Below are positions 30,508 through 37,987 of a stretch of DNA of 64,000 bases, in pieces (the first letter of the stretch is position 1; each line of letters opens with the position of its first letter). The position numbers and the translations under genes are program-made. The notes beneath the pieces were generated by a model, which saw only the letters and a list, made by a program, of their open reading frames with translations, had not been told where the DNA came from and did not search any database. The DNA is from Solirubrobacterales bacterium (GTDB taxonomy: Bacteria > Actinomycetota > Thermoleophilia > Solirubrobacterales > JACPNS01): contig JACPNS010000015.1 of NCBI GenBank assembly GCA_016185345.1, forward strand, positions 101,661-165,660. The letters run 5' to 3'.

Positions 30508-31031
30508 ATGAACCCAACGCAAATGGATACGCCGGTCGCACCGCAGTGTGCCCCGGCTCGTACGACCCGGTCACGAACGGACACCTCGACATCATCCGCC
30601 GCGGAGCGCGTGTTTTCGACAAAGTCGTTGTCGCGGTGGTCAACGCATCTGTGCGCAAATCGCCACCGATGTTTGCTGCTGACGAACGCGTCGCCTTCAT
30701 TGAAGAGGCATTGACAGATCTTCCGAACATCGAAGTGCGCAAATTCGACATTCTTATCGTCGACTTTGCCAAGGAAGTCGGCGCAACGGCGATCCTGAAG
30801 GGGCTTCGAGCCATCTCGGACTTCGAATACGAGATGGAGATGAACCAGCTCAACAGCACGATGGCGCCGGACATCGAAAGCGTTTACATGATGTCCTCAG
30901 CGAAGTTCAGTTTCATCAGCTCCTCCGGTATCAAGGAGATGGCGCGTTTCGGCGGCAACGTGAGTGAGATGGTTCCGCCGCAAGTTTCCGTACGCTTGGC
31001 CGAGGCTTTGAAGGCCCAGGCAAGCCACTGA
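30504..31031 (+). CDS. coaD: Phosphopantetheine adenylyltransferase
   Basis: CoaD adenylates 4'-phosphopantetheine to dephospho-CoA. The nucleotidyltransferase motif YDPVTNGHLDII (T/HxGH type) lies near residue 20, KGLRAISDFEYEMEMNQLN in the middle and the ISSSGIKEM motif near residue 133. At 175 residues it is slightly longer than usual because of about ten extra N-terminal residues before AVCPGSYDP. Confidence 0.96.
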   Translation: MNEPNANGYAGRTAVCPGSYDPVTNGHLDIIRRGARVFDKVVVAVVNASVRKSPPMFAADERVAFIEEALTDLPNIEVRKFDILIVDFAKEVGATAILKGLRAISDFEYEMEMNQLNSTMAPDIESVYMMSSAKFSFISSSGIKEMARFGGNVSEMVPPQVSVRLAEALKAQASH

Positions 31032-31045
31032 CGAAAGGCCTTACC

Positions 31046-31513
31046 GTGGACGTCCTCGTACTCATAGACAAACTTGATGACCTGATTCACAACGCGAAGC
31101 AGATTCCGTTGACGGAAAACGTGCGCGTTGATCGCGAGGAGATCTACGACCTGCTCGACCAGATGCGCGCCACGATCCCGGAAGAGATCAAGCAGGCCCG
31201 CTGGATCGTCAAGGAACGCCAGGAAATGCTGGCCGAAGCAAAGCGTGAGGCCGAGCGCATCGTCAAGGAAGCAAACGACGAACAGCTACGACTCGTCTCT
31301 GAGCAAGAAGTCGTCAAGCAGGCCGAGAACCACGCAGAGGACATCGTCGAAGAAGCCCGCGCGAGAGAAAGAGAAATCCGCCTGGGCGCCGAGGACTACG
31401 CCGACGACATTCTCAACACTCTTGAAGTGAACCTCGAGAAGTTCCTCGCGGCCGTGCAGCGTGGGCGTGACCGGTTGGCCGGTCGCGATCATGAGTCTGC
31501 GGACATCCGTTAG
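31046..31513 (+). CDS. sepIVA: SepIVA/DivIVA-like coiled-coil protein
   Basis: The N-terminal block (LVLIDKLDDLIHNAKQIPLT, then REEIYDLLDQMRATIPEEI) and the C-terminal block (VSEQEVVKQAENHA, then YADDILNTLEVNLEKFL) match the mycobacterial septation factor SepIVA from memory. The central coiled coil is much shorter: 155 residues in all against roughly 240 in mycobacteria. SepIVA takes part in septum placement and polar growth. Neighbouring coaD and, further on, DUF177 and rnc also match the actinobacterial order. GTG start with AAAGG at 31033-31037 eight bases before it. Confidence 0.75.
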   Translation: MDVLVLIDKLDDLIHNAKQIPLTENVRVDREEIYDLLDQMRATIPEEIKQARWIVKERQEMLAEAKREAERIVKEANDEQLRLVSEQEVVKQAENHAEDIVEEARAREREIRLGAEDYADDILNTLEVNLEKFLAAVQRGRDRLAGRDHESADIR

Positions 31514-31534
31514 ACGTCAGTCCTCGAATTTTCG

Positions 31535-31540
31535 TAGACT
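31535..31540 (+). promoter_or_regulatory. -10-like hexamer for the NHL protein gene
   Basis: TAGACT ends 7 bases before GTG 31548 and supports that start rather than the ATG at 31491 inside sepIVA. Confidence 0.45.
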
Positions 31541-31547
31541 TTCTGGC

Positions 31548-34295
31548 GTGACCCGCTCGCTCAGGCTCTTCACATCGATTGTTCTTGTCGGAATGCTCGC
31601 TCTGGTCGCGAGCACGGCCTCCGCATCGGCGGCCGGTCTGCTCGGCGGAGTTAATCTCGTCGGCGGAGGCCCGTCCGACACCACTTACCAGCTCTCGTAT
31701 CCCGGCTCGATCGCACGCGTTGGCGACGGCAGCTTTTTCGTCATCGATTCAGGCAACAGCAGAATCGTGCGCCTCGACTCAACCGGGAAATTCCTCTACG
31801 CATTCGGCGGTCCGAGTTCGAGCGATTCGGGAACGCAGCTGGCTACGTCGCTGGCGCTTGTCGGCGGCGGCGCGAATCCTGATCTGATCGTTGCCAATGC
31901 GTTTGGGACGATCAAGCGATTCACCTCCGGTGGCACGTTCGTATCGAAGTTTTCGCTGCCAACCACGTCGTCGGGCTATGTCGCAGTCGATCCCTCATGT
32001 GGCGAGCTGTATGTCTCCGAAACCCAGAGCAACCGGGTACAGCGCTTCGCGCTCGAAGACAATGGCCTGACAGTCCCCACTGAGCAGTTCGGCGATCTGC
32101 TCGAGACTTTCGGGCAGGGGTCAGGACTCGTCGCCGACTACCTCGTCGAAGGCAAGCTCTGGGGCCCCCGAGAGGTCGCCTTAGACTCGACCGGTCGGGT
32201 ATTCGTGGCGGACTCGAACCAGCGCAGAGTCAGCGTCTTCAAGTGGACCGGAAACTGCGGTTCTCGAACCCACGCGTACGAAACCAAGTTCGGAAACAAC
32301 TCCTCCGGCAGTCCAGAGCTGATGCAGGCGCCGCAGGCGCTGGCGATCGACCGATCGGTCCTGCCGAACAAGATCTACGTCTCACAGGTTTACCTCGACA
32401 ACATCATTCAGGCCTACACCGGCGACCTGGCGGGCGATGCGCCCTTCAGCTACCGCGGGCGCTGGGGAACGTCGGTGCCTTACGGCGAGAACCCCGGCTC
32501 CGGACCCGATGATCTGAGCGTCCCTAACGGCATCGCAGTGAGCGGCTCCAACGCATGGATCACCGAGGGCGGGAACGACCGTATCCACCTCTACACGGGC
32601 GTGTTTGCCGCCACACCGTTCACCGCTCCGACATCCGCCGGAACCTGGGGCCATTCGCCGCGTGAGGACGGGTATTTCGTTGACAGTGGCCCGCTAGCCA
32701 CTGCCGCCGACGGCAGCGTCTTCGTGGTTGATCGTCAGAAGAAGCGGATCCAACACTTTTCGCCGCGCGGCCAACTGATCGACGCCTGGGGTGAGTCTGG
32801 GACTGCGCCGGGGCAGTTTGATTCCATTCCGTCGGCGATCGCCATTTCGAGCACCGGCGAAGTGTTGGTCTCGGGATCGATCGACGGCATTCAGCGCTTC
32901 AGTGCCGACGGCAACTACCTGGGCGTGATCACCTGGACGCAGCAATCCCCTCCGGATGCAAACTCGCCGGGTGCGATCGAAGTCGACGGCGCAGGAAACA
33001 TCTGGGTGATCGACTGGTCGGTGAGGAAGGTCCTGAAGCTCGACGGCAGCGGGAACATCCTTGCCTCGTTCGGAGGAAACGGTTTTTCTGCAACCGATCA
33101 GACCTTCTCGCTCCCGACGGACCTCGCCGTAAGCGCCGACGGCCTCACCGTGTTCGTGACGGACAGCGGTACGGGGCTGGTGAAGAAGTTCGTCTCGACC
33201 GATGGAGCGACCTATTCGTTCGTGATCGCCTCACAACCCAACACCGGGTCCGGCAGCGGCAACGGATTCTTGAGCTCACCCAACTCGATCGCGATCGACC
33301 CGATCTCTGGTGACGTGGTCGTGGCGGACACCGGAAATAACCGCGTCCAAAGATTCACTCCGGACACTCTCAACTACCTCGGCAAGTTCGGTGCCTACGG
33401 CTTCGGCGATGACGATCTGATCAACCCCGTCGGGCTCGCATTTGACCAATGGGGCAACCTCTGGCTTGGCGACCCGGGCAGTGACCGGATCAAGCGGATC
33501 GGCGACGCGCCTGTGATCACACTTGGATCAGTGCCGGACACGACGACCGCTGCGTCCATAGCGATCCCCTACACCCAGACCGACCCTGCCGCAGATTGCG
33601 ACATCGCTTCCGGGGCGACGGTCCCGCTTTCTATTGGGTCAAACACGATCGTGGTCACCTGCACGAACGCGCAGGGATCAGACGTGGAGTCGGTCACGAT
33701 CGAACGCGGCACGGCACCATCCATCGCAATCTCGTCCCCGGTCGATGGAAGCAGCACAACCGCCGCGACAACCTCTCTCACGTGGTCGGCGGCCGGCACG
33801 GGGCCGATCGCCTGCACGGTCAACGGCGCAGCCGCGACCAGCCCGACGGCAGTCAATCTGGCTCTTGGCGCGAACAGCATCGCCGTCGCGTGCACAAACG
33901 ATTTCGGAACCGACACGAAGTCCGTCGCGGTGACGCGAACCGCCGGAGCTTCTACGCCCCCGGGAGGTGGCGCGGCGCAGCCGATCTTCGAGCTCAAGCT
34001 CGCAAAGAAGGTCAAACTCGCGAAGAAGCTGAGTTTCTCTGTCCGCTGTACGGTCGGATGCACCGTGAGCGCGAAGATCGTCGCTGGCGGGAAGCGCTAC
34101 AAGCTCAAGTCAGTCACAGTGCCGTCGAAGCAGACGAGCTCGAGGATCTCGATGCGGATTCAGAAGGGAACAGTGTCCTCGCTCGGCAAAGCTCTTGGCG
34201 CCAAGAAGAAGGTCACCTTGACGGTCACTGTGACTCCGCCAGCCGCCTACAAGGCAACGCAGGGCAAGACTGGCAAGGCCAAAGTGGCCAAGTAG
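31548..34295 (+). CDS. Large secreted NHL-repeat beta-propeller protein with Ig-like and Lys-rich C-terminal domains
   Basis: A signal peptide (TRSLRLFTSIVLVGMLALVA, cleavage probably after ASA) begins the 915-residue protein. Residues about 35-650 form repeated NHL-type blades with phrases such as DSGNSRIVRLD, DTGNNRVQRFTPD and GSDRIKRIGD. Two Cys-paired Ig/HYR-like modules follow (about 655-800; LSIGSNTIVVTCTNAQGS, LALGANSIAVACTNDFGT). The last 110 residues are a Lys-rich beta domain with SVRCTVGCTVSAKI and no LPXTG or membrane anchor. NHL propellers bind proteins, sugars or nucleic acids; the target is unknown. It is inserted between sepIVA and DUF177, which are usually neighbours. Confidence 0.85.
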   Translation: MTRSLRLFTSIVLVGMLALVASTASASAAGLLGGVNLVGGGPSDTTYQLSYPGSIARVGDGSFFVIDSGNSRIVRLDSTGKFLYAFGGPSSSDSGTQLATSLALVGGGANPDLIVANAFGTIKRFTSGGTFVSKFSLPTTSSGYVAVDPSCGELYVSETQSNRVQRFALEDNGLTVPTEQFGDLLETFGQGSGLVADYLVEGKLWGPREVALDSTGRVFVADSNQRRVSVFKWTGNCGSRTHAYETKFGNNSSGSPELMQAPQALAIDRSVLPNKIYVSQVYLDNIIQAYTGDLAGDAPFSYRGRWGTSVPYGENPGSGPDDLSVPNGIAVSGSNAWITEGGNDRIHLYTGVFAATPFTAPTSAGTWGHSPREDGYFVDSGPLATAADGSVFVVDRQKKRIQHFSPRGQLIDAWGESGTAPGQFDSIPSAIAISSTGEVLVSGSIDGIQRFSADGNYLGVITWTQQSPPDANSPGAIEVDGAGNIWVIDWSVRKVLKLDGSGNILASFGGNGFSATDQTFSLPTDLAVSADGLTVFVTDSGTGLVKKFVSTDGATYSFVIASQPNTGSGSGNGFLSSPNSIAIDPISGDVVVADTGNNRVQRFTPDTLNYLGKFGAYGFGDDDLINPVGLAFDQWGNLWLGDPGSDRIKRIGDAPVITLGSVPDTTTAASIAIPYTQTDPAADCDIASGATVPLSIGSNTIVVTCTNAQGSDVESVTIERGTAPSIAISSPVDGSSTTAATTSLTWSAAGTGPIACTVNGAAATSPTAVNLALGANSIAVACTNDFGTDTKSVAVTRTAGASTPPGGGAAQPIFELKLAKKVKLAKKLSFSVRCTVGCTVSAKIVAGGKRYKLKSVTVPSKQTSSRISMRIQKGTVSSLGKALGAKKKVTLTVTVTPPAAYKATQGKTGKAKVAK

Positions 34296-34390
34296 GGCTA
34301 GCTGGCCGCCGATTGCTCGTCGAGATGGCGCGGAAGCACGACCCAGCGATCCAGGATCGCGCCCACTGCCGCACTCATCGCGAAAGCTCA

Positions 34391-34744
34391 TCAGGCCCAT
34401 CCCATCGGCTCGTACCCGCTCGTCCGCGGCGCCGACACGATCAACACATCACACGGCGTCTCGCCAATGTTCTCGACAGTGCGCTTGTGCTCTGGGTCGA
34501 GGCGTACGTAATCGCCTGCCTCAACCGGGATTTCATCGCCGTCGATCACCAACGCCGGCGATCCGCTGAGGATGATGAAGACTTCTTCTTGGTCGCGGTC
34601 GATCTCGTCATGCTCGGGGATTCGCTCGCCGGCATCGATCGTGACGAGGTTTATCCCGAAGGAGTTCACGCCAAGCGACTTGCGTGCGAGCGCCCAATTG
34701 CCGTTCATTTCAAAATCGTCGCGGTGGACCTTGTCGTAGGCCAT
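34391..34744 (-). CDS. Cupin-domain protein
   Basis: This 117-residue single-domain cupin contains EHDEIDRDQEEVFIILSG (first cupin motif, with a His and Glu that can bind metal) and DYVRLDPEHKRTVENIG (second motif, with His). Such small cupins can be metal-dependent enzymes or sensors; no specific role is visible. GGAG lies five bases before the ATG on the minus strand. It is divergent from the NTF2-like gene and converges with the NHL gene. Confidence 0.85.
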   Translation of the reverse strand: MAYDKVHRDDFEMNGNWALARKSLGVNSFGINLVTIDAGERIPEHDEIDRDQEEVFIILSGSPALVIDGDEIPVEAGDYVRLDPEHKRTVENIGETPCDVLIVSAPRTSGYEPMGWA

Positions 34745-34799
34745 TTCGGCTCCATTCTCAAATCGTCAAAATCCAGTAGTGTCGGCCGCAGGCAATCTA

Positions 34800-35201
34800 A
34801 TGGATTCCGGACCAGACAGCGCAGCCGCCCTCGAGAAGATGATCGAGCGCTACAACGAGGCGTGGAACGCACACGACCTCGACGCGATCATCGAGCTGCA
34901 TGCTCCGGCGATGGTCTTCGAGAACCACACTGCGGGTGAGCGGGCCGAGGGCGACGCAGTGCGCGATCACATCGGCGAGATTTTCAGGAACTGGCCCGAT
35001 CTTCGTTTCGAGGGCGTTCGCACCTATGCGCGCGAAGGCGTGGTCACTCAAGAATGGATGGCGTTTGCGACACATTCGAGCGGCCGCGAGCTCTCTTGGG
35101 CGGGTGTGGACGTCATACCCACCGAAAATGGTCTGATCAAGCGGAAGGACGTCTACTCGGATTCGTCCTCGGTCAAGCGCCAGCTCGAGTCGATCGACTG
35201 A
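34800..35201 (+). CDS. SnoaL/NTF2-like protein
   Basis: A 133-residue cone-shaped NTF2-fold protein: the first helix IERYNEAWNAHDLDAIIELH, followed by FENHTAGERAEGDAVRDHI, is the common SnoaL-like signature. Such proteins act as polyketide cyclases, isomerases or simple binding proteins; nothing identifies a substrate. I prefer ATG 34800; GTG 34779 is an alternative. The divergent cupin starts 55 bases away, so the two may share a control region. Confidence 0.78.
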   Translation: MDSGPDSAAALEKMIERYNEAWNAHDLDAIIELHAPAMVFENHTAGERAEGDAVRDHIGEIFRNWPDLRFEGVRTYAREGVVTQEWMAFATHSSGRELSWAGVDVIPTENGLIKRKDVYSDSSSVKRQLESID

Positions 35202-35223
35202 TTTCCCGCGCCGCGAACGGCGC

Positions 35224-35229
35224 TACATT
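35224..35229 (+). promoter_or_regulatory. -10-like hexamer for the DUF177 gene
   Basis: TACATT ends 7 bases before ATG 35237, with spacer CGGCTCC and no ribosome-binding site. Confidence 0.45.
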
Positions 35230-35236
35230 CGGCTCC

Positions 35237-35764
35237 ATGACGCCTGTGACTGACATCGTCGATCTCGGGCAGCTCGGTCTCAAGCCAGGCGGAGGGATTC
35301 GCATGGAGTGTCTGGTGCCGGTGGGGGAGTTCGTCTTTGGCGCGCAGCCCTACCACATGAGTAAGGACCCGGTTGCGATCACGCTGGACATCAGTCGAAC
35401 TTCGAGCGGCTACGTGTTCCGCGTGCGCACGAACAACTCGCTCGAGGGCCCGTGCATGCGCTGCTTTGGCGACTACTCACTTCCGCTTTCGATCGATCAC
35501 TCCGAAGTGCACGAGCCGCATCTCGATCCAGAGCTTGCCTCGGACTACGTAAAGGAACAGGATCTCGACCTCTCGGCGCTCGTTCGCGACGCGGTGGGCC
35601 TCAGCCTGCCGGTTTCGATTTCCAGCCCGGTCGATGAAAACGGCGTTTGCACCGAGTGCGAACAATCGGTCGAACAGCTGGCAAAGCTCCGCGATTCAGA
35701 GCCTCAGGCCGAGGAGCCAGAGCTCGATCCGCGGTGGGCAAAGTTGCGCGAGCTGGAGCTGTAA
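35237..35764 (+). CDS. yceD: DUF177/YceD family protein, 23S rRNA accumulation factor
   Basis: The 175-residue protein has the family features CMRCF in the middle and CTEC near the C terminus, plus DLDLSALVRDAVGLSLPV. YceD homologues are linked to 23S rRNA levels and are nearly always encoded directly before rpmF, as here (29-base gap). I chose ATG 35237; the longer frame upstream lies in the NTF2-like gene. Confidence 0.9.
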   Translation: MTPVTDIVDLGQLGLKPGGGIRMECLVPVGEFVFGAQPYHMSKDPVAITLDISRTSSGYVFRVRTNNSLEGPCMRCFGDYSLPLSIDHSEVHEPHLDPELASDYVKEQDLDLSALVRDAVGLSLPVSISSPVDENGVCTECEQSVEQLAKLRDSEPQAEEPELDPRWAKLRELEL

Positions 35765-35776
35765 AACCGCATCAGC

Positions 35777-35782
35777 TAATCT
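35777..35782 (+). promoter_or_regulatory. -10-like hexamer for rpmF
   Basis: TAATCT ends 11 bases before ATG 35794, the same distance as in front of rpmB. Confidence 0.4.
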
Positions 35783-35793
35783 TCCGCCTTCTT

Positions 35794-35973
35794 ATGGCAG
35801 TCCCAAAGCAAAAACAGAGCCACTCGCGCACCCACAAGCGCCGCTCGCAGCACAAGATCACGGCCAAGAACGTGAACGAGTGCCCGCGCTGCAGTGCGCC
35901 GAAGCTTCCTCACCGCGTCTGCGGCGAATGCGGTTTCTACCACGGCCGCGACGCGGTCGACTCGGACGCTTAA
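35794..35973 (+). CDS. rpmF: 50S ribosomal protein L32
   Basis: The 59-residue protein begins MAVPKQKQSHSRTHKRRSQH and carries CPRC and CGEC pairs, the zinc-binding form of L32. It follows DUF177 and precedes plsX, the textbook bacterial arrangement yceD-rpmF-plsX. Confidence 0.97.
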   Translation: MAVPKQKQSHSRTHKRRSQHKITAKNVNECPRCSAPKLPHRVCGECGFYHGRDAVDSDA

Positions 35974-36004
35974 GTCCTCGGACTCCAAGCGTTAGGCCTC
36001 GCGA

Positions 36005-37048
36005 ATGAAGATCGCCCTCGACGTCCAGGGCGCCGACAACGGCATTTCCACCGTTGTGGACGGCGCGCGCATCGCTGCGGGCGAAGGGATCGAGATCATC
36101 CTCGTCGGCCCTGTAGAAGAGATTGCGGCGACCGGATCGCTACCCAAGAACATCTCCGTCGTCAACGCGACTGAAGTTGTCACCAATCACGACGACCCCG
36201 CGACCGCCGTTCGACGAATGAAGGATTCATCGATCGTCGTGGGGGCGAAGCTCGTGGCGTCCGGCGATGCCGATGCACTCGTGTCTGCCGGCCCGACCGG
36301 CGCCGCGCTCGCGGCGTCGCTCTTCAACATGAAGCGCATCAAAGGAGTCAAGCGCCCGGCGTTGGCGGTGATCCTTCCAGACGGTCGCGGTGGTCGATCG
36401 CTTCTGCTCGATGCCGGTGCCAACGTCGAGGTGCCCGCCGAGATGCTCGTGCAGTTCGCCCACCTTGGTGCTCAGTTCTGCATTCGCGTGATGGGTATTG
36501 GCGAACCGCGCGTCGGCATCCTGTCGATCGGCGAAGAGGGCGGGAAGGGCAATGACCGCGTCGTGGAGGCGGGGCGCATGCTTTCAGACCCTAAAAACTC
36601 ACGCCACATGAACTTCCTTGGAAACATCGAGGGCCGAGACATCACCAACGGCAGAGCCGATGTGATCGTCACCGACGGATTCACTGGCAACGTCGCACTG
36701 AAAGCAATCGAGGGCGCGGCCAAAGCGACGATGCTCGCCGCCGTAGAAGCGATCAAGTCGAGTCCCGTTTCAAAGATTGGTGGCCTGCTCGCCAAGCGAA
36801 GCCTTATGAAGATCCGCACCGAGGTCGACCCGAACACGACTGGCGGCGCGTTGCTGCTGGGACTTCGCGGCGTCTCCGTCGTTGCCCACGGCTCCACGAA
36901 CGCCGCCGGCATCGCCGCCGCTATTCGCATCGCCAACCGCTCTGCGGAAGGCAATGTGACCGCCGAGATCGCCACTGCGATCGGCGAGTTGAACGAACAC
37001 CAAGCGGCCGAGGCCGCTGTTACGGTTGCCTCTGCTGATGACGCGTGA
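36005..37048 (+). CDS. plsX: Phosphate acyltransferase PlsX
   Basis: PlsX turns acyl-ACP into acyl-phosphate, the first step of phospholipid synthesis with PlsY. The start MKIALDVQGADN, SAGPTGAALAASLF, KRPALAVILP, IGEEGGKGND and VTDGFTGNVALKAIEG are family motifs. Length is 347 residues. Its end overlaps acpP by 11 bases, coupling the enzyme to its acyl carrier. Confidence 0.96.
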   Translation: MKIALDVQGADNGISTVVDGARIAAGEGIEIILVGPVEEIAATGSLPKNISVVNATEVVTNHDDPATAVRRMKDSSIVVGAKLVASGDADALVSAGPTGAALAASLFNMKRIKGVKRPALAVILPDGRGGRSLLLDAGANVEVPAEMLVQFAHLGAQFCIRVMGIGEPRVGILSIGEEGGKGNDRVVEAGRMLSDPKNSRHMNFLGNIEGRDITNGRADVIVTDGFTGNVALKAIEGAAKATMLAAVEAIKSSPVSKIGGLLAKRSLMKIRTEVDPNTTGGALLLGLRGVSVVAHGSTNAAGIAAAIRIANRSAEGNVTAEIATAIGELNEHQAAEAAVTVASADDA

Positions 37049-37286
37049 CGAGATCTATGAAGCGCTGAAGAAGACTCTGGTTGAAGAACTGGAGATCGAC
37101 GCATCCAAGATCAGCCTCGAGGCAGATTTCAAGAACGACCTCGACGCCGATTCGCTCCACTTGGTCGAGCTCGCGATGGAGCTCGAAGACAATTACGATG
37201 TCACGATCCCCGACGAGGTCGCGCTCGAGCTGACCACGGTCGGCTCGGTGGTGGATTACCTCAGCGAGAAGCTGGCCGCGACGTGA
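37038..37286 (+). CDS. acpP: Acyl carrier protein
   Basis: An 82-residue acidic four-helix protein with the phosphopantetheine attachment site DADSLHLVELAMELED (Ser in the DSL motif). It carries growing fatty acids for FAS II and acyl groups to PlsX. I prefer ATG 37038, which gives the compact family N terminus. It overlaps plsX and, by GTGA, rnc. Confidence 0.95.
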   Translation: MTRDEIYEALKKTLVEELEIDASKISLEADFKNDLDADSLHLVELAMELEDNYDVTIPDEVALELTTVGSVVDYLSEKLAAT

Positions 37287-37969
37287 GCATCGGCGCGCGC
37301 CGTCTGGTCGAGCTGATCGACGGACTCGCGCCCGACCTCAGGGTGCGAGTGTTCACCCACACGTCGTGGACGGACGATCGCGGCGACGCCTATGGGCGCC
37401 TGGCCTTTCTTGGCGACAGCGTTCTTGGCACGGTCGTCGCCGAACAGCTCCTGCGCGCCAATCCGGACGCCACGGCAGGAGACCTGACGAAGATCCGCGC
37501 ACAGGCGGCGAGTCGCGCTGCGTGCGCCCGGGTGGCTGCCGAAATCGGTGCCGCCGAGCGCCTCGCAGAGATCGCTCCGACGGCCGCAGAGCTCCCGATC
37601 GAGGACGTGATCTCTGCTCAGAGCGTGCTTGCCGAAGTCTGTGAAGCTGCAATCGGCGCAGTCTTCGAGCAGTACGGATACGAGGTCACGGCCGAGGCGG
37701 TCGGTGAGGCATTCGCCGACGAAATCGTCAACGCCGAGGACAACCCCGGCGACTATAAGTCTAGTTTGCAGGAGTTTTTGGCGCGTCGCGGAGAGAAGCC
37801 GGTTTACGTCCTGATCGACTCCGAGGGGCCGCCGCACGACAGGCGGTTTGAATGCGCCGTTGAGATCCGAGGGGATCGTTACGGTACGGGCACTGGGCGC
37901 TCCAAGAAGGAGGCCGAGCAGGCCGCGGCCGCGGCAACGCTCGTCACGCTTCAGTCGCCGAAGGAATGA
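37283..37969 (+). CDS. rnc: Ribonuclease III with altered active-site motif
   Basis: RNase III cuts double-stranded RNA, mainly in rRNA processing. The endonuclease domain (to about residue 150) and the C-terminal dsRNA-binding domain (DYKSSLQEFLARRG to RSKKEAEQAAAAA) are both present in 228 residues. The signature normally reading ERLEFLGD is here GRLAFLGD: the metal ligand equivalent to E. coli Glu41 is Ala41 and the preceding Glu38 is Gly38. Asp45 is kept, E. coli Asp114 is replaced by Glu118 and Glu117 is kept as Glu121. Activity may be changed. The GTG start overlaps acpP by four bases. The mutM gene often found between rnc and smc is absent. Confidence 0.9.
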   Translation: MSIGARRLVELIDGLAPDLRVRVFTHTSWTDDRGDAYGRLAFLGDSVLGTVVAEQLLRANPDATAGDLTKIRAQAASRAACARVAAEIGAAERLAEIAPTAAELPIEDVISAQSVLAEVCEAAIGAVFEQYGYEVTAEAVGEAFADEIVNAEDNPGDYKSSLQEFLARRGEKPVYVLIDSEGPPHDRRFECAVEIRGDRYGTGTGRSKKEAEQAAAAATLVTLQSPKE

Positions 37970-37987
37970 ACACAGAGCCTTTAAAGC

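Noticed and set aside
33596..34939. 447-codon plus-strand frame across the end of the NHL gene and antisense to the cupin
   Set aside because: Composition is Arg/His-rich with no fold-like pattern, and it overlaps two convincing genes in other frames. High GC keeps such frames open.
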